A stretch of 64,000 nt of DNA from Bacteroidaceae bacterium (lineage in GTDB: Bacteria; Bacteroidota; Bacteroidia; Bacteroidales; Bacteroidaceae). The DNA lies in assembly GCA_017483605.1 (NCBI GenBank), contig JAFUWG010000054.1, positions 62,001 to 126,000 on the forward strand. Reading direction: 5' to 3'. Within the stretch, counting starts at the first letter, position 1, and each line of letters starts with the position of its first letter. Position numbers and translations under genes: made by a program. Shown piece by piece: positions 1 through 8,447 of this stretch. The notes below the pieces were generated by a model. It was not told the origin of the DNA and searched no databases. It saw nothing but the letters and a program-made list of their open reading frames with translations.

Positions 1-29
1 TATAGTTTACATTATTTACCCAAATAGTA

Positions 30-1394
30 ATGATAGAATTTGTCGTTATATCGCTTTTGGTAATATTACTTCTAGCATATTATACTATGGGACGAAACTT
101 ATCTCGCCCAACGATATTGTATGTTAGTGGGTTCTTCGCTTGTGCGGTTGTGGCATCTCTCTATAAAGTTGAATGGGGATTGTCTAAAATGTCTTCTAAT
201 ACTGTCTTAATTCTTGTAGGGGGCGCTTTCATGTTTTATTTGGTAGAACTATTGGATTTTAGAAGGCATTCTTCTAACATTGAAGATGTTGATATAACTT
301 CAGATGATTTTGCTTCAATTAAGCCTTCAAGATTGATGCTTTTTCTTATTTCCCAAATATTTGTTTTTGCTCTGATGGCTAAATCGCAGATGTCCTATGC
401 TATGACTGATGATTTGTCTGAAGCGATGGTTACTGTAAATGACGATGCTAAATTTCACCAGACATATGTGAAACATCCTTTCTATGTCCAACACCCTTTT
501 TATATATGTATGGCAGCACGCACCTTATGGTGCATTTTATTACCATTTTATCTTTTTAAGTCAAGTAGATATAATTGGCATAAAATATTGTTGACATTGA
601 ATTTTGTAGTTGGTGTTTCTGGAACGTTACTAACAGGGGGGCGTACAAATGTTTTATATGATATAATCTCTTTAGCAATTTGTGGTTACATATGCTATCA
701 ATATAAGGTGAAATGGAGAGGAGGACTTTTCCCCAAAAAAATCATGTTAGTATTAGTAATAATAGTAACCATTTTCACTTCGACATTTACAAGTTTGGGA
801 ACAGTGCTTGGTAGAGGAGAAAGTGATGACCCTGTATCAATTATGCTTTCTATTTATTGTGGTGCAGAAATAAAGAATCTGGATGATTATGTTCAACGGC
901 CATTTAAGCAGGGTAATGAATCAGGATTACCTCTTCAATACACACTATGTGGAATGCATGATGAGATTCAAACACGTTTTTTAGGAGGAAAGATTGAAAC
1001 CAGATTGAATCAACCGGATTTGCGATTTAATAGTTACAGGAATTATCCTTTAGGGAATGTCTATACTACATATTTAAATTTCATCCTTGATTTTGGATTT
1101 TGGGGAGCAATAATATTTGTAGGTGCGATGGCTTGGATTTGTTCTTTTCTGTATAGGAAGAGTGTTGCATCTTCTTTTTGGAAAACAGGGCGTGTTAATT
1201 TGTGGCTTTTATTCTTCGTGTTTAAAGTGCCAGGGGCATGTTTCTTAAGTTTTTTTGCAAATAAATTTTTTGAAGATATTTTAATAATAGGCACATTTAG
1301 AACTTTAATCTATTGGTGGCTGTTGATATTGTTTCTACAGCAGGGTGCAAGGAAATCTCTCCCGGACACTATTTCAAAAAACAAAAATTCTTAA
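30..1394 (+). CDS. Wzy-like oligosaccharide repeat-unit polymerase
   Basis: This is an integral membrane protein of 454 residues with about ten hydrophobic segments, the first at residues 2-19 and several at the C-terminal end. A long polar stretch between about residues 265 and 345 would be the large extracytoplasmic loop. The motif GGRTNVLYD after a hydrophobic segment resembles O-antigen and capsule polymerases of the EpsG/Wzy type, which join lipid-linked repeat units outside the inner membrane. Glycosyltransferase genes follow on the same strand, which fits polysaccharide assembly. Family assignment rests on topology and context, since Wzy proteins share little sequence. The cluster probably continues to the left of the window. 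Confidence 0.7.
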   Translation: MIEFVVISLLVILLLAYYTMGRNLSRPTILYVSGFFACAVVASLYKVEWGLSKMSSNTVLILVGGAFMFYLVELLDFRRHSSNIEDVDITSDDFASIKPSRLMLFLISQIFVFALMAKSQMSYAMTDDLSEAMVTVNDDAKFHQTYVKHPFYVQHPFYICMAARTLWCILLPFYLFKSSRYNWHKILLTLNFVVGVSGTLLTGGRTNVLYDIISLAICGYICYQYKVKWRGGLFPKKIMLVLVIIVTIFTSTFTSLGTVLGRGESDDPVSIMLSIYCGAEIKNLDDYVQRPFKQGNESGLPLQYTLCGMHDEIQTRFLGGKIETRLNQPDLRFNSYRNYPLGNVYTTYLNFILDFGFWGAIIFVGAMAWICSFLYRKSVASSFWKTGRVNLWLLFFVFKVPGACFLSFFANKFFEDILIIGTFRTLIYWWLLILFLQQGARKSLPDTISKNKNS

Positions 1395-1422
1395 AAAACT
1401 CTATCTGAATATAAAATAGAAG

Positions 1423-2364
1423 ATGAGATATTATCCAGTAGGAATACCTACATTATGCAGATATGAACATTTTTATCGTTGTGTGGAGTCTTTAAAACAT
1501 TGTACACATGCAGATAAGACAGAGTTGGTTATAGGAATAGACTATCCAACAAAAGAGGCTCATTGGGATGGGCACGACAAGATTGTTAACTATCTTGCTC
1601 ATTTGGAAGGTTTCGCTAAACTTACAGTGTTCAAACATAGCCGTAATTTGGGGGCAATTGGGAATTACAAGTTCATTGAGAATTATATGTATTCTCATTA
1701 TGATGCAGCAATCTTCTCCGAAGACGATAATGAATTCTCTCCTAATTTTCTCGATTATATGAATAAGGGATTAGAGTTGTATAAGGATAATCAGAAAGTT
1801 ATGGCTATTTGTGGTTATATGTATTTGTATCATATAAATCAGCCATTGCAAGAAGCTTTTCCCGCTTATGGATATTCTGCATGGGGAGTAGGACAATGGA
1901 AATGTAAAAAGTACATATATGAGCAGATGCACGAAAAAGATTATCTTGACTGTATATTGCTTTCTTGGGAAAAAACATTGAAATTGTTCAAATTACGGCC
2001 AACCAATGTTAATAGTCTTTTGACGATGAAGATTTACCATCAGAGTTATGGTGATTGTTTTAAGGTGTCTGAACATATCCTTGAACAGAAAGTTTCCATT
2101 TTCCCAAAATCTTCAAAAGTTAGGAACTGGGGACATGACGGTAGTGGAGAACACTGTACCGTAGAGAACGAGTTTTCAATGCAAGTTATAGATAAGAATT
2201 TGAGATTTGATTTTAGCAAAAATGTATTAGAACAAGAACCGATTAATTTCTCTTCCTATATGGATATTAGTAATATAAAGAGAATAATTATAATTTTTCG
2301 TTATACAATTTATCGTATTCTGGGCATAGATATTTTGTCGTTCTATTATAGAAAAAAGTTTTGA
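1423..2364 (+). CDS. GT-A fold glycosyltransferase
   Basis: A soluble protein of 313 residues starting with a family-2-like strand (YPVGIPTLCRYEHF). An acidic motif, SEDDN at residues 99-103, sits where the DXD-type metal and sugar-nucleotide binding site lies in GT-A enzymes. It probably adds one sugar to a lipid-linked repeat unit on the cytoplasmic face of the membrane. It begins 28 bases after the polymerase gene, and the AT-rich composition matches its neighbours. Donor and acceptor cannot be told from sequence. It is more divergent than the next gene, so the exact GT family is uncertain. Confidence 0.75.
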   Translation: MRYYPVGIPTLCRYEHFYRCVESLKHCTHADKTELVIGIDYPTKEAHWDGHDKIVNYLAHLEGFAKLTVFKHSRNLGAIGNYKFIENYMYSHYDAAIFSEDDNEFSPNFLDYMNKGLELYKDNQKVMAICGYMYLYHINQPLQEAFPAYGYSAWGVGQWKCKKYIYEQMHEKDYLDCILLSWEKTLKLFKLRPTNVNSLLTMKIYHQSYGDCFKVSEHILEQKVSIFPKSSKVRNWGHDGSGEHCTVENEFSMQVIDKNLRFDFSKNVLEQEPINFSSYMDISNIKRIIIIFRYTIYRILGIDILSFYYRKKF

Positions 2365-2441
2365 TGTGATTGGACAAATGATACATGTTGCGTTTTTCGG
2401 GAGTGTGTCAACATAAAGAAAGTATAGTAAATTGATAAGTT

Positions 2442-3503
2442 ATGAAGCGTGATAAAATATTATCAATTATAATTCCAACTTATAATATGGAGAAATATCT
2501 CCATAAATGTTTGAACTCTCTCATTGTTACAGATGAGAACATGAGGCAATTAGAGGTGTTAGTGATAAACGATGGCTCGAAAGATTTGTCTTCTCAAATA
2601 GCACATGAATATGAGATGAAATATCCCCAGACCATTAGAGTGATCGACAAACCAAATGGGAATTATGGTTCTTGCATTAATCGAGGGCTGAAAGAAGCAA
2701 CGGGTAAATATGTCAAGGTCTTGGATGCAGATGACTATTTCGACAAAGAAGTTTTTGATGTATTTATAAGTTTTCTTACTGAAGTTGATGCGGATTTGGT
2801 TATCTCCAATTATTGTATGGTAAATAATGAAGGTGCCGCTATCCAAATGTACACTTTCCCTGTTCCTGTAGACCGAGATTTCTCGATGAAAGATGTCCCT
2901 AAGGATGCTGTTAATAGATTATGGCATCATGGCGTGACGTATAAAATGGAGATTTTTCAGAAATTGGAATATAAGCAAACAGAAGGAATTTCGTATACAG
3001 ATGACGAGTGGATTTTTAAGCCGATGATTTATGTCGATAAGATACGTTATTTTTCTCATAATCTGTACTTTTATTTAAGAGGAAGGGAAGGGCAGACTTT
3101 TGATCCTCAAGTGAAGAAGAATGAGTATCGAAGTAGATTGGTCGTGGCTAAATCTTTATCAGATTTTGTTGAAGCATGGAAAGATAAAGGTAAAGATGAA
3201 AACATGTACTTTTTAAAGATTAAATTCATTAGCCGAATAAGGAATATATATTCGTACTATATATTGCAAACGCATTTGGAGGATGATTTAGCATATTTGA
3301 AAGATTTTGATATATATATACGAGAGAACTCTCCTTCCGTATATGAAATTACCGATAAAATTCAGAATAAATTCAAGGTCTATTATGTTCGAAAATGGAG
3401 GGAATCCCATTATAATGAGAAAAATTGGTTACTATCATCTCAACGGGTGCTTTATCGTGTGGCGAGGTTGCTGTTTAGTAGGGTTTTAGATGCCGGTATA
3501 TAA
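2442..3503 (+). CDS. Glycosyltransferase family 2
   Basis: A 353-residue protein with a canonical GT2 N-terminus: ILSIIIPTYNMEKYLHKCL, then VINDGSKD at residues 41-48, and DADD at 95-98 as the DXD motif. The C-terminal 130 residues have no motif I recognise. The protein probably transfers a sugar from a nucleotide donor to a lipid carrier during polysaccharide assembly. It lies 77 bases downstream of the previous glycosyltransferase gene and is followed by a 189-base gap in which I see no promoter box or hairpin. Substrate unknown. Confidence 0.85.
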   Translation: MKRDKILSIIIPTYNMEKYLHKCLNSLIVTDENMRQLEVLVINDGSKDLSSQIAHEYEMKYPQTIRVIDKPNGNYGSCINRGLKEATGKYVKVLDADDYFDKEVFDVFISFLTEVDADLVISNYCMVNNEGAAIQMYTFPVPVDRDFSMKDVPKDAVNRLWHHGVTYKMEIFQKLEYKQTEGISYTDDEWIFKPMIYVDKIRYFSHNLYFYLRGREGQTFDPQVKKNEYRSRLVVAKSLSDFVEAWKDKGKDENMYFLKIKFISRIRNIYSYYILQTHLEDDLAYLKDFDIYIRENSPSVYEITDKIQNKFKVYYVRKWRESHYNEKNWLLSSQRVLYRVARLLFSRVLDAGI

Positions 3504-3692
3504 CTTTTTGTGGAGATTGTATCTATTCAATAGAAAGTCTGATTTCACATTATCTCTGATTTGTTGTGTTTCCGTATGAAATCTGATATGGAAACCTTGA
3601 AAAAGAGGGCAAGATAATTTATACCAATAGTGAGTCAACAAAGACTTGTAAGGTGGCAATGAGATGTGAATATTAATGGAATTTTATAGATT

Positions 3693-4412
3693 ATGAATAT
3701 CGCATTACTAACAGCAGGAGGTACAGGCAATCGCATGGGGCAAGATATACCCAAACAGTTCATGACGATTGACAACAAGCCTGTTATCATTTACACAATG
3801 GAGTCTTTCCAGAGCCATCCTGAAATAGATGGAATTGCTGTCATTTGTTTGAAGGGTTGGGAAGTTGTTCTACAATCGTATGCGAATCAGTATAACATAA
3901 CAAAACTTAAGTGGATTTTTGAGGGTGGTTGCAGCAATCAGGATTCTATTCACAATGGCTTGGTCGGATTGAAAAAATCAGGGCGTAAAGACGAGGATAT
4001 CATTCTGGTACAGGATGGTGTCAGACCATTGGTTTCTGAAAGAATCATTAGTGAAAACATTGCAACGTGTAAAAAATACGGCTATGCGGTGACAGGGTTG
4101 ACCTGTAAAGAAGCAATCATGGAGCAAGTTGAAGATACCGTTCGTGAAATCGAAATACCACGTGAAAGACTGGTACGAACTCAAACACCTCACACTTATC
4201 GCTTGGGGACATTACTGGAGGGCCATCGGCTTGCACAGGAAAAGGGTGTAGAGAATACGGTTGCATCGTGTACACTGTTTTCTGCGATTGGCATTAAAGA
4301 ACAGCATCTGGTAAGAGGCTCTGAACAAAATGGCTTAAAACTGACCAGCCCCGAGGATATAGAACTCTTCAAGGCATTGCTACATTCATCTAAAGAGACA
4401 TGGCTGAAATAA
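3693..4412 (+). CDS. IspD-family cytidylyltransferase, probably CDP-polyol forming
   Basis: A protein of 239 residues with the IspD signature LTAGGTGNRMGQDIPKQF near the N-terminus (the nucleotide-binding loop ending in PKQ) and QTPHTYRLG near residue 165. The family couples CTP to methylerythritol 4-phosphate (IspD), ribitol 5-phosphate (TarI, human ISPD) or related polyol phosphates. Its place inside a polysaccharide cluster, directly before an SDR gene and a licD gene, favours synthesis of an activated polyol or sugar for transfer by LicD over the housekeeping isoprenoid step. The stop codon lies 13 bases inside the next gene, so the two are probably translationally coupled. The substrate is an inference from context. 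Confidence 0.8.
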   Translation: MNIALLTAGGTGNRMGQDIPKQFMTIDNKPVIIYTMESFQSHPEIDGIAVICLKGWEVVLQSYANQYNITKLKWIFEGGCSNQDSIHNGLVGLKKSGRKDEDIILVQDGVRPLVSERIISENIATCKKYGYAVTGLTCKEAIMEQVEDTVREIEIPRERLVRTQTPHTYRLGTLLEGHRLAQEKGVENTVASCTLFSAIGIKEQHLVRGSEQNGLKLTSPEDIELFKALLHSSKETWLK

Positions 4413-5422
4413 GTAAATATAAGGAAGATATTCTGCAAATCTTTAAGGCTGATTTGCCCTGGGAAAAATTGTCAGGGTGCAACATCCTTGTGACAGGGGC
4501 GACGGGACTGATTGGCGGTTGCTTGGTTGAGGTCCTGATGATGAATCCCGAAATAAGTTACAGTGTTTATGCTTCTGGACGTAATGAGGAGCGGTATAGA
4601 GAACGGTTTAAGGATTTTGTGAATGGAGAAAGCTTGCATTTTATTAAGTATGATGTGGAGACTCCATTGGAGTGTAATATTAAATTTGATTATATCATTC
4701 ATGCTGCCAGTAGCGCAAATCCGCAACTTTATGCTACCCGACCAGTTGAAGTGATGAAAGCGAACATCAATGGTGTAATGAACTTGATGGAATATGGGCT
4801 GGAACATGGGATGCGACGTTTTCTTTATGTCTCTTCTGGCGAAATATATGGAGAAGGTGATGGGAGAGTGTTCACAGAAGACTATAGTGGATACGTGGAT
4901 TGTACAACTCCGAGAGCCTGCTATCCTTCTTCAAAACGTGCGGCAGAGACATTGTGTGTGTCGTATGCTTCGGAATATGGTGCGGATGTGGTGATTGCAA
5001 GGCCTTGTCACATTTACGGTCCTCATTTCACAGAATCAGACAATCGGGTGTATGCTCAATTCATCAGGAATGTTGTTCGTGATGAGGACATTGTGATGAA
5101 AAGTACTGGCGAACAGTTTCGTTCGTGGTGCTACGTGGTGGATTGCGTGTCGGCTTTGTTGTATATTCTTCTGAAAGGTGAAAACGGGCAAGCGTATAAC
5201 ATTGCAGATACTAATTCAAACATCAGCATCAAGGAATTGGCTGAAATGATAGCCGAGATTGGAGGCAGGGAAGTGGTGATTGACGTGCCTGGCGTAGAAG
5301 AGAAGAAAGGCTTTAATGTGGTGACTAAATCAGTGTTTTCCACAGAAAAGATTGAACTGTTAGGATGGAGGTCACAATCGAACATTATAGACGGATTAAA
5401 ACATACAATAGAAGATGTATGA
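4400..5422 (+). CDS. NAD-dependent epimerase/dehydratase (extended SDR)
   Basis: A 340-residue extended short-chain dehydrogenase. The nucleotide-binding loop TGATGLIGG lies at about residues 31-39, SSGEIYG supplies the catalytic serine, and YPSSKRAAE gives the Tyr-xxx-Lys pair. ARPCHIYGPH is typical of sugar epimerases and dehydratases such as the UDP-glucuronate decarboxylase and dTDP-glucose dehydratase groups. It probably modifies a nucleotide-linked sugar or polyol used by this cluster. It overlaps the cytidylyltransferase gene by 13 bases, and its stop codon overlaps the licD start, so the three genes form a coupled unit. It is not of the TarJ alcohol-dehydrogenase type, so a simple ribulose-phosphate reductase role is not supported. 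Confidence 0.85.
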   Translation: MAEISKYKEDILQIFKADLPWEKLSGCNILVTGATGLIGGCLVEVLMMNPEISYSVYASGRNEERYRERFKDFVNGESLHFIKYDVETPLECNIKFDYIIHAASSANPQLYATRPVEVMKANINGVMNLMEYGLEHGMRRFLYVSSGEIYGEGDGRVFTEDYSGYVDCTTPRACYPSSKRAAETLCVSYASEYGADVVIARPCHIYGPHFTESDNRVYAQFIRNVVRDEDIVMKSTGEQFRSWCYVVDCVSALLYILLKGENGQAYNIADTNSNISIKELAEMIAEIGGREVVIDVPGVEEKKGFNVVTKSVFSTEKIELLGWRSQSNIIDGLKHTIEDV

Positions 5423-6264
5423 GGAAAATTGAAATAGAAGAACTTAAAAGATTGGAATTGGATCTCCTCGATTTTTTTGTCGGTGTCTGCAAGCATAATA
5501 ATTTGACTTATTTTTTGGCTGGCGGCACCTTATTGGGTGCCATTAGACATCAAGGGTTTATCCCTTGGGATGACGATATTGATGTGATGATGCCAAGACA
5601 AGATTATGAGAAAATGAAAAAGGTCTTTCCTGTACATGAATATTATAAATTTATGTGCCATGATAATACTCATAACTATCCTACGGCATTTGGCACTCTG
5701 AATGACATACGGACTTTCAAACCAGAAACGTCGAGAAGAGAGAAATGTCGTATGTTAAGCGTAAATATAGATATATTTCCTATAGATTCTTTGCCAGATG
5801 AGGAAGAATGTATACATAAGTATTTTCGGGATATTTCTAATATGGCTCGCAAACTCTTTTGTATTACTTATTCATATGGAATAGGGAAAACAATTTCTCT
5901 TACGGTTAAAAGAAATATAGGGATTTTTGTATATCGTTGTTTGGAATTATTCGGTGTAACATCAATTGATAGAATAACAGAGGAATACTCTGCCTTATCA
6001 CAAAAGTATGCAGGAAGAGATACTAAAAAGTGTGCAGTTACTTGCTCTTATATATATGGTGAAGGTGAGGTTAATTTAAAGGCTGATTATTATCCTGTTC
6101 AAGCAGGAATTTTTGAAAGAAAAGAATATAACATTCCAGCAAATTATGATGCGTATTTAAAGGGATTGTATGGCAATTACATGCAATTGCCTCCAATAGA
6201 AAAACAGGTGCCTCACCATGCAAACTGCTACTGGAAGGATTCGATTCTGAAACAAAACACTTGA
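5419..6264 (+). CDS. LicD-family phosphotransferase
   Basis: The conserved core LAGGTLLGAIRHQGFIPWDD followed by DIDVMMPR is diagnostic of LicD/fukutin-related nucleotidyltransferase-fold enzymes, which transfer phosphocholine or polyol phosphate from a CDP donor onto glycans; the Asp cluster binds metal. I take the start at 5419, giving 281 residues, because its ATG overlaps the upstream stop as ATGA. An in-frame ATG at 5365 would add 18 residues buried in the upstream gene. Together with the IspD-like protein it suggests a CDP-X donor made by the first and used by this one. Whether X is choline, ribitol or another alcohol is not visible. Confidence 0.9.
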   Translation: MRKIEIEELKRLELDLLDFFVGVCKHNNLTYFLAGGTLLGAIRHQGFIPWDDDIDVMMPRQDYEKMKKVFPVHEYYKFMCHDNTHNYPTAFGTLNDIRTFKPETSRREKCRMLSVNIDIFPIDSLPDEEECIHKYFRDISNMARKLFCITYSYGIGKTISLTVKRNIGIFVYRCLELFGVTSIDRITEEYSALSQKYAGRDTKKCAVTCSYIYGEGEVNLKADYYPVQAGIFERKEYNIPANYDAYLKGLYGNYMQLPPIEKQVPHHANCYWKDSILKQNT

Positions 6265-6267
6265 TTT

Positions 6268-7380
6268 ATGAGAATTGCTGTAGATTTATTGTGGGTTAAA
6301 CATAAGCAGGTTGGGGGAATAGAGTCTTATGTGAGGAATTTGTTGGATGGTTTTGTGAATCTATCCAGTGATTTTTTTTTCATTCTTTTAGTAAGCCGTG
6401 ACAATCGGGATGGTTTTATAGGGTATTCTAAGGATAAAAGAATAAAAGTTATAGAGTGCCCTGTAATATCAACGAATTTGTTCCCAACTGTTTTATGGGA
6501 GAATTTTAGATTGGACGGTTTGATAACAAGCCTTTCTGTCGATTTTTGTTTTATCCCATATTATAGGTGCCCAATACTTCCGATTAAAAACCGCTATCTT
6601 ATCGTACTTCATGATTTGAATGCTTTACACTTTCCAGAATACTTTTCAAAGGGGAAATATTATTGGTTGAAGTATTATTGGAAATATAGTTTAAATAGAG
6701 CATACAGGATTGTTGCAATTTCTGATTTTGTGAGAAATGACATTATTGATAAATATGGGATAGATTCCCAAAAGTTGAAAGTGATTTATAACCCAATTTC
6801 AAGGAATCTGCCACTTGTTGATTTCGAATTATTGGGGAATAAATTTGGAATAGGGAATGGCAACTACTTATATACGGTATCTTCTCTTCATCGGCATAAG
6901 AATTTGCTTACTCTCTTAAAAATGATGTTGGTGTTACGGGGTAAGATGAATAACCCTCCTAAATTGGTAATCTCAGGAATTAAGTCTGGAGGAACAGGGG
7001 AATTACCAGATTACATATGCCATAATGGGTTGGAACATTTGTGTGTTTTTACAGGCTTTGTTTCAGATGAAGAAAGAAATACCCTCATGAAGCATTGTCG
7101 GTTGTTCTTGTACCCCAGTGTCTTTGAGGGTTTTGGAATGCCTCCTATTGAGGCAAAAAGGTTGGGGGCAAAGGTCGTTACTACAAAGTGTGCGTCGATA
7201 CCAGAAGTGACGATGAACAAATTGACATATGTGGATAATCCTTATGATGCGGAGGAGTGGGCTCAACTTGTTATGAATTCGGATTCTGTTAAGCAAGAGA
7301 GGGAAAACTATCAATGTTATGATGTTGAGACAGTTGCGTTTAATTATTATTCACTATTTCAGGACATAATCGGTTTGTGA
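6268..7380 (+). CDS. Glycosyltransferase family 4
   Basis: A 370-residue GT-B enzyme. SSLHRHKN marks the start of the C-terminal nucleotide-binding domain, and FEGFGMPPIEAKRLGAKVV carries the E-x7-E donor-binding motif of GT4 retaining glycosyltransferases. The N-terminal half contains HDLNALHFPEYF, as in mannosyl- and rhamnosyl-transferases of O-antigen clusters. It starts three bases after the licD stop, so it is very likely cotranscribed. It would act at the cytoplasmic membrane face in building the repeat unit. Sugar specificity unknown. Confidence 0.88.
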   Translation: MRIAVDLLWVKHKQVGGIESYVRNLLDGFVNLSSDFFFILLVSRDNRDGFIGYSKDKRIKVIECPVISTNLFPTVLWENFRLDGLITSLSVDFCFIPYYRCPILPIKNRYLIVLHDLNALHFPEYFSKGKYYWLKYYWKYSLNRAYRIVAISDFVRNDIIDKYGIDSQKLKVIYNPISRNLPLVDFELLGNKFGIGNGNYLYTVSSLHRHKNLLTLLKMMLVLRGKMNNPPKLVISGIKSGGTGELPDYICHNGLEHLCVFTGFVSDEERNTLMKHCRLFLYPSVFEGFGMPPIEAKRLGAKVVTTKCASIPEVTMNKLTYVDNPYDAEEWAQLVMNSDSVKQERENYQCYDVETVAFNYYSLFQDIIGL

Positions 7381-7406
7381 ATCTTCATGGGGTGTAATTT
7401 ATGTGT

Positions 7407-7434
7407 CAAAAAGGTGTGATAAATCACATTTTTG
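7407..7434 (+). terminator. Possible terminator hairpin after the GT4 gene
   Basis: A hairpin with outer arms CAAAAA and TTTTTG and inner arms TGTGA and TCACA separated by a TAAA loop. A two-base GG bulge interrupts the left arm. It lies 27 bases after the GT4 stop and ends in a short T run. The bulge makes this a weak terminator call; it might instead be an operator-like dyad before the next gene. Confidence 0.35.
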
Positions 7435-7489
7435 ATATGAAAACGGTGCAAATTTACACATTTTCTTCCTAATCACCAAAAGAATAGGC

Positions 7490-8242
7490 ATGAAAGTTTC
7501 TATCATTACCTCTTGTTATAATCGTGTTTTGACCATCCGTGGGGCAATCGAAAGTGTATTGGCTCAGGATTTTGAGGATATTGAGTACATTATCGTGGAT
7601 GGGGCGAGCAAAGATGGCTCCGTGGATGTCATAGAGGAGTATCGAGATAGGGTGGCTGTTATTCTCTCAGAGCCCGACCATGGAATGTATGAAGCGATCA
7701 ACAAGGGGATTCGGATGGCTACAGGAGATGTGATAGGCTTGGTTCACTCGGATGATTTTCTGTACGACAGGCATGTCATTTCGGATGTGGTGAGGAACTT
7801 TGAACGGACAGGTGCGGATTTTGTCTATGGCGATGGAATCTTTGTGGATGCAGAGAATACTGATAAACCTGTCCGGAATTGGGTAGGAGGAAATTATCAC
7901 AAATGGAAAGTAAGGTGTGGCTGGCTGCCATTGCATCCTACATGTTACATTCGCAGGGAAGTGATGATGAGAGAGGGGTTGTATGATGAGTCGTATAAGA
8001 TTGCGGCAGATTCTGATTTCTTGGTGCGATATTTGTATGAGGCGGATTTGAACGTTCATTACATGAAACGTAAAATCATACGCATGAGGATGGGAGGTCT
8101 TTCAACGGATAGCAAGAAGCGGAAACAGATGTGGGATGAAGATGTGAGGATGTACAGAAGTCACGGGTTTAGTCCGATCCCGACAAAAATCATGAAGATG
8201 ATGTGGAAAGTGCCGCAGTTTGTGGAAGCAAAATTCATATAG
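7490..8242 (+). CDS. Glycosyltransferase family 2, WcaA-like
   Basis: A 250-residue single-domain GT2: MKVSIITSCYNRVLTIRGAI at the N-terminus, YIIVDGASKDGS as the second strand, EPDHGMYEAINKGI, and HSDD as the DXD motif near residue 86. The PDxGxYDAxNKG pattern is typical of capsule and colanic-acid transferases. It probably acts early in repeat-unit synthesis, but the substrate is not predictable. It is separated from the GT4 gene by 109 bases and is the last recognisable polysaccharide gene before composition shifts to higher GC near 8.4 kb. Confidence 0.87.
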   Translation: MKVSIITSCYNRVLTIRGAIESVLAQDFEDIEYIIVDGASKDGSVDVIEEYRDRVAVILSEPDHGMYEAINKGIRMATGDVIGLVHSDDFLYDRHVISDVVRNFERTGADFVYGDGIFVDAENTDKPVRNWVGGNYHKWKVRCGWLPLHPTCYIRREVMMREGLYDESYKIAADSDFLVRYLYEADLNVHYMKRKIIRMRMGGLSTDSKKRKQMWDEDVRMYRSHGFSPIPTKIMKMMWKVPQFVEAKFI

Positions 8243-8354
8243 TGGCCGCATTAAACTATCGCTCAGAGTTCCAATGGTTTGCGTGCATCTGAGTACTGCT
8301 TCCTTCTCCGAGTTTCTCGTCAAGAATCATCAAGAGTTTCTCTAAATAATATCG

Positions 8355-8362
8355 TATTTTTG
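8355..8362 (+). promoter_or_regulatory. Possible -7 box upstream of the NTP_transf_5 gene
   Basis: TATTTTTG matches the Bacteroidetes -7 consensus TAnnTTTG, 85 bases before the ATG at 8448. No clear TTTG lies at the expected -33 distance. The 205-base gap from 8243 holds this box, and CAAAGGTA at 8410-8417 is a -7 match on the opposite strand. I see no gene in the gap. Confidence 0.35.
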
Positions 8363-8447
8363 TAATAAGTTTTGGCTTTTTCATTTGTGCTCAATTGTAT
8401 TTGACGAGGCAAAGGTACAAAAAGTTGAAAACTTATTGTTGTTTTAA

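Noticed and set aside
7392-7460. A further 23-bp array made of GTG-AAATTT-CAC units
   Set aside because: The three similar units are spaced 22 and 32 bases apart, not 23, and the first is a poor palindrome.
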